Below, in pieces: positions 7,432 through 14,700 of a DNA stretch of 64,000 bases (within the stretch, counting starts at the first letter, position 1; every line of letters starts with the position of its first letter). Made by a program: the position numbers and the translations under genes. The notes under the pieces were generated by a model that was not told the DNA's origin, did not search any database, and saw nothing but the letters and a program-made list of their open reading frames with translations. Location of the stretch: the NCBI GenBank assembly GCA_020628855.1, contig JAHDEL010000003.1, positions 77,328 to 141,327 on the forward strand, written 5' to 3'. This stretch comes from Saprospiraceae bacterium (GTDB lineage Bacteria > Bacteroidota > Bacteroidia > Chitinophagales > Saprospiraceae).

Positions 7432-8271
7432 TTATTGATCACCAAGGATGATTGGCAGACCTTCGTCTCCTCCTCCGATGACAATAATTTTTGAATTAGA
7501 AGATTTAGCTAACTCCAATGTAGCTTCAATACCTTTATCCTTTAGAATCTTGTCATTCAAACTTGCAGTTAATACTCTATTTGCTTCTGCTTTGGCATTC
7601 GCCTCTATGATTCTTCTTTCTGATTCTTTTCGCTCTTTGTCTAGTCTAAATTCATACTGAAATGCCATCTGCTCCTCTTCCAACTTTTGCTCAATTGCAG
7701 CTTTGAGTTTTGGAGGTAATTCAAGAGAACTAATCAAAATTGCATCAAGAGTTATATACTTCTCCGTCACAGCCTCAGCTGTTCGTTGGAAGATCTCATC
7801 TTGAATGGCCTCTCTCTGAGTACTATACAGTTCTTCTGGCAAATACTTACCTATCACCTCTCTCGTAGCCGATCGTATTTCTGGCTTAATGATTCTATCT
7901 AAATAGTCACTACCAATTTCATCATGTAAGTATCCTATCTTCTCTGATACAGGATTATATCGATAGGATAATTCTACTTGAATAGAAAGACCATTCTCTG
8001 ATAACACTTCCATCTTCTCAAAACCTTCATTTATTCTTACATCATAGACTATAAGGTCATTCCAAGGAGCCACTACATGGAATCCTTGATCATAGATTCT
8101 ATCCTTCTGAATACCACCATTAAACCTCTTAAACATCACTCCTTTCTTACCAGGAGGAATAGTAATGAATGTTGTGTTAGAGAGTACAGCAAATAAAAAG
8201 AAGAGGGCTACAATATAAAATATATACTTAGATAAGTTGCCTGGAAGATTAATTTGAGGACGTTGGCTCAT
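7432..8271 (-). CDS. Prohibitin-family (SPFH/Band 7) membrane protein
   Basis: The 279-residue product has one N-terminal membrane helix (about 14-36, KYIFYIVALFFLFAVLSNTT). An SPFH/Band 7 domain follows (about 38-200; TIPPGKKGVMFKRFNGG, QGFHVVAPWND, VELSYRYNP) and then a charged helical segment (about 200-260; EEEQMAFQYEFRLDKERKES) typical of prohibitin oligomerisation helices. It ends with a glycine-rich stretch (KIIVIGGGDEGLPIILGD). Prohibitins form large ring assemblies on membranes and scaffold proteases or organise microdomains. A specific partner such as FtsH is not visible here. No NfeD-type protease neighbour is present. It is a single gene convergent with purC. Confidence 0.92.
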   Translation of the reverse strand: MSQRPQINLPGNLSKYIFYIVALFFLFAVLSNTTFITIPPGKKGVMFKRFNGGIQKDRIYDQGFHVVAPWNDLIVYDVRINEGFEKMEVLSENGLSIQVELSYRYNPVSEKIGYLHDEIGSDYLDRIIKPEIRSATREVIGKYLPEELYSTQREAIQDEIFQRTAEAVTEKYITLDAILISSLELPPKLKAAIEQKLEEEQMAFQYEFRLDKERKESERRIIEANAKAEANRVLTASLNDKILKDKGIEATLELAKSSNSKIIVIGGGDEGLPIILGDQ

Positions 8272-8336
8272 GGTTTTAATTTAAAGAATTAAGAATGTAT
8301 ACATCTACTACAATCCAATGTAGGAAATGATTTATA

Positions 8337-9338
8337 CTATTCGATAAAATGTAAGATATTTTCTACTATCTCATTACTATCCTGATCTTTCATGCATTTA
8401 AAGTGGCGCTTAGGGCAAACTGTATGACCAATTTTAGAGCATGGTCTGCAACTCAAATTGTTTACCTGATGGACAGAATAAGTGGATTTTCCTTCAGGAT
8501 AATATGGATACATCCCAAATTGGGGTACTGTATTACCCCATACGCTAATAATTGGCTTCTTTAATCCAGCAGCTATGTGCATCAACCCTGTATCTCCGGT
8601 AAGCGTAGCTTTAGAATTCTGGAGAACAATACTGCTTTGTGTAAGAGTAAGTCTACCTACCAAATTAATGATCTTATTATCATCCAATACACGCTCAATT
8701 CTTTCTGCTTTTTTGATGTCATTGGGCCCACCGAGCAGAGCAATTTTGCCTGGAACATTCTTGCATACTTCAATGAGGGTTTCATCAGTAATTTGCTTGG
8801 TTTGATGAGCGGCTCCAATAGCTATAGCTAAATCAAAACTTTCGACTCCAGCCAATGTTTGTATCTTCTGCCATTGTGCTGCACTATCATTGGGAAGAAA
8901 AACATCTAGACCCTGATTATCATTCTGGATTCCAAGATGCTTTACCGTTTGCAGATATCTATCAACGATATGGATATCTGGCATCGTATCTCTTTTGAAG
9001 TTGACAAGCAACCATTTCTTTACGTTTAACTTATTGACCCTATGAGTGGGTTTTCCTAATTGAAATGTTAGTCGCCTACTCTTAATATTGTTTTGCAAAT
9101 CAATCACATACACATAATTATTATTCTTGATATGATTGAATGTGTTCTGATTTAACTTATCAAAATAAAAGGTGTTAGTTATATATGGGTTATACAACAT
9201 TACCTCTTTCATTTTGGAGGTAGTCAAAAAATCAACGTCAAAGCCTCCTTGTTCCTTAAGAGTACGGAACACAGGAGAGGTCAGTACAATGTCACCGATT
9301 GAACTGAACCGAATTACAAGTATTTTTTTACTACTTAT
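8337..9338 (-). CDS. Family 9 glycosyltransferase (heptosyltransferase-like), apparent ATA start
   Basis: Members of GT9 transfer heptose or related sugars from ADP-sugars to the LPS core on the inner leaflet. The two Rossmann-like domains are visible: IAIGAAHQTKQI and KIALLGGPNDIKKAERI, then LTGDTGLMHIAAGLKKPIISVWG, the donor-site region. Four cysteines near the C-terminus (CRPCSKIGHTVCPKRHFKC) fit a common variant. The conserved N-terminus KKILVIRFSSIGDIVLTSP is encoded, but the only conventional start (GTG, 9270-9272) lies after it. Reading back, the frame is open only to a stop a few codons upstream, and the best start is ATA at 9336-9338, overlapping the TAA of the preceding protease gene (ATAA). 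The 333-residue product is normal family length. The start codon is inference. Confidence 0.85.
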   Translation of the reverse strand: MSSKKILVIRFSSIGDIVLTSPVFRTLKEQGGFDVDFLTTSKMKEVMLYNPYITNTFYFDKLNQNTFNHIKNNNYVYVIDLQNNIKSRRLTFQLGKPTHRVNKLNVKKWLLVNFKRDTMPDIHIVDRYLQTVKHLGIQNDNQGLDVFLPNDSAAQWQKIQTLAGVESFDLAIAIGAAHQTKQITDETLIEVCKNVPGKIALLGGPNDIKKAERIERVLDDNKIINLVGRLTLTQSSIVLQNSKATLTGDTGLMHIAAGLKKPIISVWGNTVPQFGMYPYYPEGKSTYSVHQVNNLSCRPCSKIGHTVCPKRHFKCMKDQDSNEIVENILHFIE

Positions 9339-12300
9339 TGCTTGATAAACTTATCTGTGTGGACAATCTCTCCTTTATATAATAGGCTAATCGAGTACAG
9401 TCCTGTATTCAAATTACTGAGAGTTAGTGTTTGCACCTGAGCCTGCATATCAAACTGAGCTACAGTCCTCCCTAAATTATCTTGAATCACAAGATGGTCA
9501 CAATCCATCCCATCAATTGCTATTTCCAACTGATCAACAACTGGGTTTGGCGATATACTTACGGTATACTCTTGAACAATATCATCAGTGTCAACATAGA
9601 GATTCCTCACACCATTAGAGAACCAAGTTCCCCATTTACCACCTACAATAAACACATCTTCACTGTTTGATACAGCTGTTATCTTATCAGAGTTTAGAGT
9701 CACAACCCCAAGGTCTAGCCCAAATATCCAAGGAAAGTCAAAGATGACCTTCGAGTCATCTCTAGAAAAGTTAGGATAGCCAAGATCACTATTCTCCATA
9801 ATGATACCTAGATCACCGGTTTCAATATTATACCCAACTACTGTATAGAGATTATCCTCAAGAACATCAAAGGCAATAATATATGGAGAATTCTTACTAA
9901 ACGTAGGATTACCTATACTTACGCCTTCTGGCAATGCTGAGAACAATTTTTGAATATTACCATTTCCAAATTGATCATTTGCTCTATCCCAAACTTCCAG
10001 GAAACCAATATCCCAATAATTGATTGCACCCGAACTATTAGAAGTAATACTATTATTGGCATCATACATCAAATATTTCCCTGTAATGTCAAACTCCATA
10101 GCATCAGCATATAAGACATCGCCTGTAGAAACTCCTTCTGAAAAAGTAGGATTGTAGAGTTCATAAGGTTGTGTTTGATTGCTTTCGAAATCATAGATGT
10201 AGACAAAGTTCTCTTCTTGATTTGCTATTGCAGCTAATCTTAATCCATCTTTGGATATGACCACATTTCTCCAAACCGCTTGATCATCAAAAACATCGTA
10301 GCTAAAACTCCCAGCATTCCAATCAATTTCGACAAGATAGATTCTACTATCGCTCCCCACAAATACAATTCTTGTTCCATCATCGGACGCTGAAGGTTTA
10401 CTCTTAATATTCTCTTCTATAAAAGGATTATTAATATCCTCTCCTACACCATCTGCCAAATTGATTTGACTCAAATCTGGTGGGCTCCACATAACAAAAT
10501 CAGCACCCAAGTTCTCCATGGCATCCTCTACTGTTGTACCTCCTGCACTCCCAATTCCGACCTGATCGAAAGCACTATTTGCAGCATCGACAATTGATTG
10601 CATACCCATATCTGCAGCTGCTTGTACAACTGCATTTCTACAGTCTACAAATTGAGAAGACCTTGTTAGATAAGTAGTCAATGCTCGATAGTACACTTTC
10701 TCTGCAGTTTGATTACCAACCGCTTCCGCAAACAGATAAAATGCTCTGTTAGGAATTCCACTATTGATATGCACACCACCATTATCTTGACTCCCAGTAA
10801 ATCTTTCACTGTAATGACTCGGTTGCCATCCTGATCCAAAATCTCCTGTAGATGCTCCATTATGAGGATCTTTCAGGTTTCTTAATGCTCCTGAAGGAAA
10901 CGCATTTGTCTTTACTACTTCCTCTCCAATTAGATACCACTCTTGATCAGCATCATCAATCATAGCGCCAAATACATCTGCAAAAGATTCATTCAATGCG
11001 CCTGATTCTCCTTGATATTCCAAATTGGCTGTATTCTGTATAACACCGTGAGTTAATTCATGTCCGGCTACATCCAACCCTCTTCCTAATGGTCTGAAAG
11101 CCGAATCACCATTCCCATAAAACATTGCAGCTCCATTCCAAAAAGCATTACCCATTGAGCTTCCGTCTTCATTTGCTACATTGATGATGGAAACTATATT
11201 TCCGCCATTACCATCTATAGCTTCTCTGGAATGCACGTTTTTAAAATATTCATAGGATAATCCTGAATTATAGTGCGCTGAAACTGCTGTCTCCTTATCA
11301 CTCCAACTATTGTTTCCTGATGTCACATGATCGTAAGTGAAGTTGCTATTTTGTGGCGCAGTATTAAAAGCATCTATGGTCCAAATGACTCCTACTGGTT
11401 CATTGGGCATGTTAGATTGTCCTCCTTGAAACATGGTTCGAGAACCATCAAGCAGATAGAAAGTATTACCGACTTCATACGTATTAATTGTTCTATTCAA
11501 GCCAAAGAGGTCGGAAGCATTTGCAGTCGCTTCACCATCTGGGGGCAAGCTGCAAGAATGTCCATGAAATTTACAAACTTTTGAGAATTGATCTAAGAAC
11601 TGTCCTGTATCTGCAGAAACAATAAACTGTTGATGTTCTCCAACATTTGCATAGACATCAACGTAATACGCTAATACAACATCTCCGTCTTTCTTCTGAA
11701 AATAGACTTGCTCAATTACCCATTGTTCATCACCAATAAGGTGACTAAGATTATCATCAATCTCGTGGTAATGATCTAATTCAGCAATAACCAATTGCTT
11801 TACTTGTTCTTCAGAAAGTCCAGATTTACTAGCAGGCAAGATTCTTGAATCAGGCAGCATATTTGACTGCATTGAAACAACTCCTGCCTCATCAATATGA
11901 AGTATTGATTCTGAATTATAGACTTTAATACCATTTCTAGTTTGGTGAAATCTCAAATGGGTATGTCCATAATCATCAGACCATGACGAATGGATCACTA
12001 CATTGTCTTCTAGATTTTTGATATTAACCAATTCTGAAAATTTGCTCAACAAGACTTGAGGATTTGATCTTTCAGCAGTAACCTGGTCAAGGCTTACATA
12101 CTTTACACCACTATATTGGTTGACACCATAGGCTAAGCCTTCACGTTGTCTTTCTGGTAGTTTGGACCATTGTCGAGTGCTTATTCCATCTTCTATTATT
12201 TGAGAAAATGTTGCCTTGATTACAGGCTTGCTTTCTTTTAGAATTGTAGATTCCTGTGTTTGATCTGAATCACTGAATTCTACTTTTTTAAACTGCGACC

Positions 12301-12349
12301 ATGTCGGAACGGAAGAAAATATGAGTATTGAAAGTATGAGTAATCTCAT
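9335..12349 (-). CDS. Thermolysin-like (M4) metalloprotease with propeller and T9SS domain
   Basis: A secreted zinc endopeptidase of 1004 residues. Order: signal peptide (LLILSILIFSSVPTWSQ); an FTP/PepSY-type propeptide to about 255 that should inhibit and fold the enzyme; the M4 catalytic domain. The zinc site HELTH starts at residue 430, and the third ligand Glu is 24 residues further on (ALNESFADVFG). The M4 C-terminal helical domain holds the catalytic His region (GGVHINSGIPNRAFYL). A segment of about 250 residues with TolB/PD40-like blades follows (KPSASDDGTRIVFVG; DGLRLAAIANQ). The end is a T9SS type A sorting domain of about 75 residues (VSISPNPVVDQLEI). It probably digests extracellular protein. 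It is followed by an overlapping GT9 gene. Confidence 0.95.
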   Translation of the reverse strand: MRLLILSILIFSSVPTWSQFKKVEFSDSDQTQESTILKESKPVIKATFSQIIEDGISTRQWSKLPERQREGLAYGVNQYSGVKYVSLDQVTAERSNPQVLLSKFSELVNIKNLEDNVVIHSSWSDDYGHTHLRFHQTRNGIKVYNSESILHIDEAGVVSMQSNMLPDSRILPASKSGLSEEQVKQLVIAELDHYHEIDDNLSHLIGDEQWVIEQVYFQKKDGDVVLAYYVDVYANVGEHQQFIVSADTGQFLDQFSKVCKFHGHSCSLPPDGEATANASDLFGLNRTINTYEVGNTFYLLDGSRTMFQGGQSNMPNEPVGVIWTIDAFNTAPQNSNFTYDHVTSGNNSWSDKETAVSAHYNSGLSYEYFKNVHSREAIDGNGGNIVSIINVANEDGSSMGNAFWNGAAMFYGNGDSAFRPLGRGLDVAGHELTHGVIQNTANLEYQGESGALNESFADVFGAMIDDADQEWYLIGEEVVKTNAFPSGALRNLKDPHNGASTGDFGSGWQPSHYSERFTGSQDNGGVHINSGIPNRAFYLFAEAVGNQTAEKVYYRALTTYLTRSSQFVDCRNAVVQAAADMGMQSIVDAANSAFDQVGIGSAGGTTVEDAMENLGADFVMWSPPDLSQINLADGVGEDINNPFIEENIKSKPSASDDGTRIVFVGSDSRIYLVEIDWNAGSFSYDVFDDQAVWRNVVISKDGLRLAAIANQEENFVYIYDFESNQTQPYELYNPTFSEGVSTGDVLYADAMEFDITGKYLMYDANNSITSNSSGAINYWDIGFLEVWDRANDQFGNGNIQKLFSALPEGVSIGNPTFSKNSPYIIAFDVLEDNLYTVVGYNIETGDLGIIMENSDLGYPNFSRDDSKVIFDFPWIFGLDLGVVTLNSDKITAVSNSEDVFIVGGKWGTWFSNGVRNLYVDTDDIVQEYTVSISPNPVVDQLEIAIDGMDCDHLVIQDNLGRTVAQFDMQAQVQTLTLSNLNTGLYSISLLYKGEIVHTDKFIKQ

Positions 12350-12368
12350 TGTATAGTCTTTTGGTATG

Positions 12369-12827
12369 TTATTTAGTAGGGTTCATGTATCGCTTTTTTA
12401 GCTTCATAAAATTCCTGTAGTATATATCAAGCTGTTCAGGCATTGATTTATTCATTCCTCCCCATGCTAATTTCTTTTTGCGATCGCCTTGTTTGATGAT
12501 AATAAAGTATGTCATATTGCCTGGATCATCGAGTACTAATTCATCAAATCCTAGTGTTGTATAATTATCAAAAAACTGTTGCGCAATATCCTTCTCAAAA
12601 GATCCTACAGGCTGGTAGGTATCCGAGGACATAGACTTTTCGAATATTTGACCATCCGGAAGTAATTTGAATTTCTCGGTTTTACCCGCAAAACCACCTG
12701 AACTACCAAATATTAACTCAGGTTGTCCACCATCATTTGCCATGGCATCTTTCTTTGATTTACAATTTGAAAGCGAAAACAACATCACAAAAACGAAGAG
12801 GTAACTACAGCGCATCATGCTTAGCAT
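12369..12827 (-). CDS. Small lipoprotein of unknown function
   Basis: The 152-residue product carries a lipoprotein signal (SYLFVFVMLFSLSNC, acylated Cys near 23). It is followed by a short polar linker and a compact domain with LIFGSSGGFAGKTEKFKLLPDG, FDELVLDDPGNMTYFIII and KKLAWGGMNKSMPEQL. This resembles small Bacteroidota lipoproteins annotated only as hypothetical, some of them near proteases. Three ATG codons (12827, 12818, 12815) could start it; the last two give a tighter signal peptide. It lies 19 bp upstream of the M4 protease on the same strand, so the two are likely cotranscribed. A role in export or inhibition of the protease is possible but unsupported. Confidence 0.72.
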   Translation of the reverse strand: MLSMMRCSYLFVFVMLFSLSNCKSKKDAMANDGGQPELIFGSSGGFAGKTEKFKLLPDGQIFEKSMSSDTYQPVGSFEKDIAQQFFDNYTTLGFDELVLDDPGNMTYFIIIKQGDRKKKLAWGGMNKSMPEQLDIYYRNFMKLKKRYMNPTK

Positions 12828-13015
12828 ATTAAATTTTATGATAAAGTATAAAAATAAGAGAATAGCTTCATTATAATAGTTAAGGGACGCTTTTTAAGGT
12901 CAGAATATGACGTTATGTTAAAAAACACTAAAATTCAAAAAGCAATAAAACTTAATATCCTATATTTACTTTACAGTATTAATTCTATTTAATTGATTAA
13001 AAGAAATTTAACACC

Positions 13016-13477
13016 ATGAAAAAAGTATTATTCTTATTGACTTTTGTTTTTGCTGCTGGTATGGTATCTGCTCAAAAGTGCAATAAAAGCGCAAGCAAGA
13101 AATGTTGTGCAAAAAAGACACAGACAGCTGCTGTTCAGACTACTCCTGAAACTCAGGTTGCATCTATGATTGCTGAAGCTGATGCTGCAGCTGCATTAGA
13201 TGAGACTATTGAGAAGAAAGTATGTGAGACTTCGGGCAAAGTGTCTTATTCTCAAAAAAGTGTATGCTCTACATCAGGAAAAGTATCTTTCCAAGATGTG
13301 ATGTATGATTCTGAAGCAAAGACTTTTGTAAATGTTTCACCAAGTGCTACTGTGAAAGCTTCTACTGCAGAGGTTATTCCAGTTTCTGAGTCTGCTCCTG
13401 CTAAGCCGGCTGCATGCTCTAAGAGCAAAAAGTCTTGTGCTAAGACTTGCGCTAAGAAAAAAGCAATGGAACAATAA
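13016..13477 (+). CDS. Secreted Lys/Cys-rich small protein
   Basis: A 153-residue product with a clear signal peptide (KKVLFLLTFVFAAGMVSAQ). The mature chain is flanked by Cys/Lys-rich ends: CNKSASKKCCAKK at the front and CSKSKKSCAKTCAKKK at the back. The middle is Ala/Val/Thr-rich and contains a direct repeat (VCETSGKVSYSQKS then VCSTSGKVSFQDV). No enzyme motif is seen. Similar short Cys/Lys modules occur in putative metal-binding or cell-surface proteins, and this one could bind metals or nucleic acid, but that is speculation. It is monocistronic with its own terminator. Confidence 0.75.
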   Translation: MKKVLFLLTFVFAAGMVSAQKCNKSASKKCCAKKTQTAAVQTTPETQVASMIAEADAAAALDETIEKKVCETSGKVSYSQKSVCSTSGKVSFQDVMYDSEAKTFVNVSPSATVKASTAEVIPVSESAPAKPAACSKSKKSCAKTCAKKKAMEQ

Positions 13478-13498
13478 GAAGAATTAATCTTATATAAA

Positions 13499-13531
13499 GA
13501 AAGCCTGCGATACTTATCGTGGGCTTTTTTT
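13499..13531 (+). terminator. Intrinsic terminator between convergent genes
   Basis: AAGCCTGCGATA (13501-13512) pairs with TATCGTGGGCTT through two G-U pairs and a short loop, then seven T (13525-13531). It serves the upstream secreted protein gene, and its T-run overlaps the stop codon of the convergent response regulator. Confidence 0.88.
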
Positions 13532-14180
13532 ATTCCGCCAGTAGGTTGTTCTCCATGGCAACCCTGACAAGGCCCGCAGAATTTCTAACATTAAGCTTGT
13601 TTAATAAGCTACTCCTATGTGACTCTACAGTTTTCAATGAGATGTATAACTTACTTGCAATCTCTTGAGTTGTATGTTCATCAATTATCAGAGCAAGTAC
13701 TTCCTTTTCTCGTTTGGATACTTTCGGGAAAAACTTACTTTTTTGCTCTTTCTTTTCATTATTCTTCATCAAACCCTTCATGATGGTATGCTTCACTTCC
13801 TCACTGAAGTAACTTAAACCACTATCTACTGTTTTGATCGCCTTTATTAATTCTTCTCTTCCTGTATTCTTAAGAATATATCCAGAAGCACCATTACTCA
13901 ATATTTCTGTCACATAGCTTTCTTCATTGAACATTGAAATGGCAATAATCTTCACATGTTTTGCTGTGGTAGATAGCTTTTTGCATACTTCAATCCCGTT
14001 CATGCCTGGAAGGTTGACATCTAACAAAAGGATGTCTGCTTTTAATCTGATTACTGCTTCCTCCACACTAGAGCCATCATAGCATCTTCCTACAACTTTC
14101 ATATCTGGTTCCAGTCTTAGAATAGACTCTATGCCGTCTACAAACATTTTATGGTCATCTGCGATAAGAATATTTATCAT
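13530..14180 (-). CDS. NarL/LuxR-family response regulator
   Basis: The 216-residue product has a receiver domain (about 1-120) with acidic pocket D8-D9, phospho-acceptor Asp54 (ADILLLDVNLPG), a Ser/Thr switch (IIAISM) and Lys (GYILKNTG). A lysine-rich linker follows. The C-terminal LuxR-type helix-turn-helix (about 150-210; VSKREKEVLALIIDEHTTQE, TVESHRSSLLNKLNVRNS) binds DNA as a dimer. It is divergent from a TPR histidine kinase of the matching HisKA_3 type across a 520-bp spacer, so the two are very probably cognate partners. Its own -7 box lies at 14203-14210. The target genes cannot be read from the sequence, but the inverted repeat in the spacer is a candidate site. Confidence 0.93.
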   Translation of the reverse strand: MINILIADDHKMFVDGIESILRLEPDMKVVGRCYDGSSVEEAVIRLKADILLLDVNLPGMNGIEVCKKLSTTAKHVKIIAISMFNEESYVTEILSNGASGYILKNTGREELIKAIKTVDSGLSYFSEEVKHTIMKGLMKNNEKKEQKSKFFPKVSKREKEVLALIIDEHTTQEIASKLYISLKTVESHRSSLLNKLNVRNSAGLVRVAMENNLLAE

Positions 14181-14202
14181 TGGGGAAGAGATTTGATTAA
14201 TA

Positions 14203-14210
14203 CAAAGGTA
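14203..14210 (-). promoter_or_regulatory. Predicted -7 box for the response regulator
   Basis: On the minus strand TACCTTTG matches TAnnTTTG exactly and ends 22 nt before the ATG, the same distance seen for several other genes in the window. Confidence 0.55.
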
Positions 14211-14408
14211 GTTGCTACAATCTTCAATTTTTGAGGGTAATCCCTGATATTAGAAAATCGGTGTATTCAATGATGTCTGAAGCATGATAAATGAACACCT
14301 TTGTTATACAGACAAATTAAAAACGGAGTTACAGTCACTCTTCGATTTTGATAAAAAATTGAATGTCAGGTGAAAGCATCAGACGAGACTAGTAACCTAG
14401 ATTGGTTA

Positions 14409-14426
14409 TGTGTAAATACTTACACA
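14409..14426. promoter_or_regulatory. Inverted repeat, candidate operator
   Basis: TGTGTAA-ATAC-TTACACA is a perfect 7-bp inverted repeat around 4 bp. Such dyads are typical of binding sites for dimeric regulators, including LuxR-type proteins. It sits 16 bp upstream of the candidate structured RNA and between the two regulator genes. Confidence 0.45.
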
Positions 14427-14441
14427 AAAAGATTTCGCTTT

Positions 14442-14574
14442 AAGGAGGAGCGTTTATTGATTTTGGTTCATTGTTTTTTGGTTTACGACATTATCTCGAA
14501 ATAAAATCTAAACATGCTCATATTTAGCTTCACAGCTGACTTTTGTTTAAAAATAATACTCTCCTCCTTTTTTT
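14442..14574 (+). ncRNA. Candidate structured small RNA with closing stem and T-run
   Basis: AAGGAGGAG (14442-14450) is exactly complementary to CTCCTCCTT (14561-14569). Past one mismatch, GTTTATT (14452-14458) pairs with AATAATAC (14552-14559) with a single bulged U. The resulting stem of about 16 pairs encloses roughly 93 nt, and the 3' arm runs into seven T (14568-14574), as in an RNA ending at an intrinsic terminator. An inner hairpin CTAAA/TTTAG (about 14507-14526) is possible. The overall rod shape recalls 6S-like RNAs, but no family can be named from this alone. No convincing promoter was found upstream. Confidence 0.4.
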
Positions 14575-14639
14575 ACTTTTTGAAATCACATACTTGGATA
14601 CTCATTGGATTGACTACTACATATAAGTCTAAAAAAGAA

Positions 14640-14669
14640 AAACCTTCATAACGATGAAGGTTTTTTTTT
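14640..14669 (+). terminator. Strong hairpin terminator 31 nt before the kinase start
   Basis: AAACCTTCAT (14640-14649), loop AACG and ATGAAGGTTT (14654-14663) form a perfect 10-pair stem followed by nine T (14661-14669). A-rich flanking sequence would also give a T-run on the other strand. It ends just 31 nt before the histidine kinase start codon. Confidence 0.85.
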
Positions 14670-14700
14670 ATCTTTCTTTTGCATTCTCACATTATATCCA

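Larger units (their letters stand above)
14181..14700. other. 520-bp spacer between divergent regulator genes
   Basis: No convincing protein gene is seen here. From left to right it holds a minus-strand -7 box for the response regulator, the inverted repeat at 14409-14426, a long-range paired segment with T-run (14442-14574) and a strong terminator hairpin (14640-14669). The large size and the number of structured elements are atypical for this compact window. Confidence 0.7.

Noticed and set aside
8337..9272. GT9 gene starting at GTG 9272
   Set aside because: It would remove the conserved N-terminal strand that binds the sugar nucleotide, and a normal-length frame is open upstream.
10678..10860. 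Open frames antisense or shifted inside the protease and SusC genes
   Set aside because: They lie within strongly supported genes and show no protein-family features.
14181..14700. Small open frames in the regulator spacer
   Set aside because: They have no start context or family features and are interrupted by the RNA-like elements and terminator.
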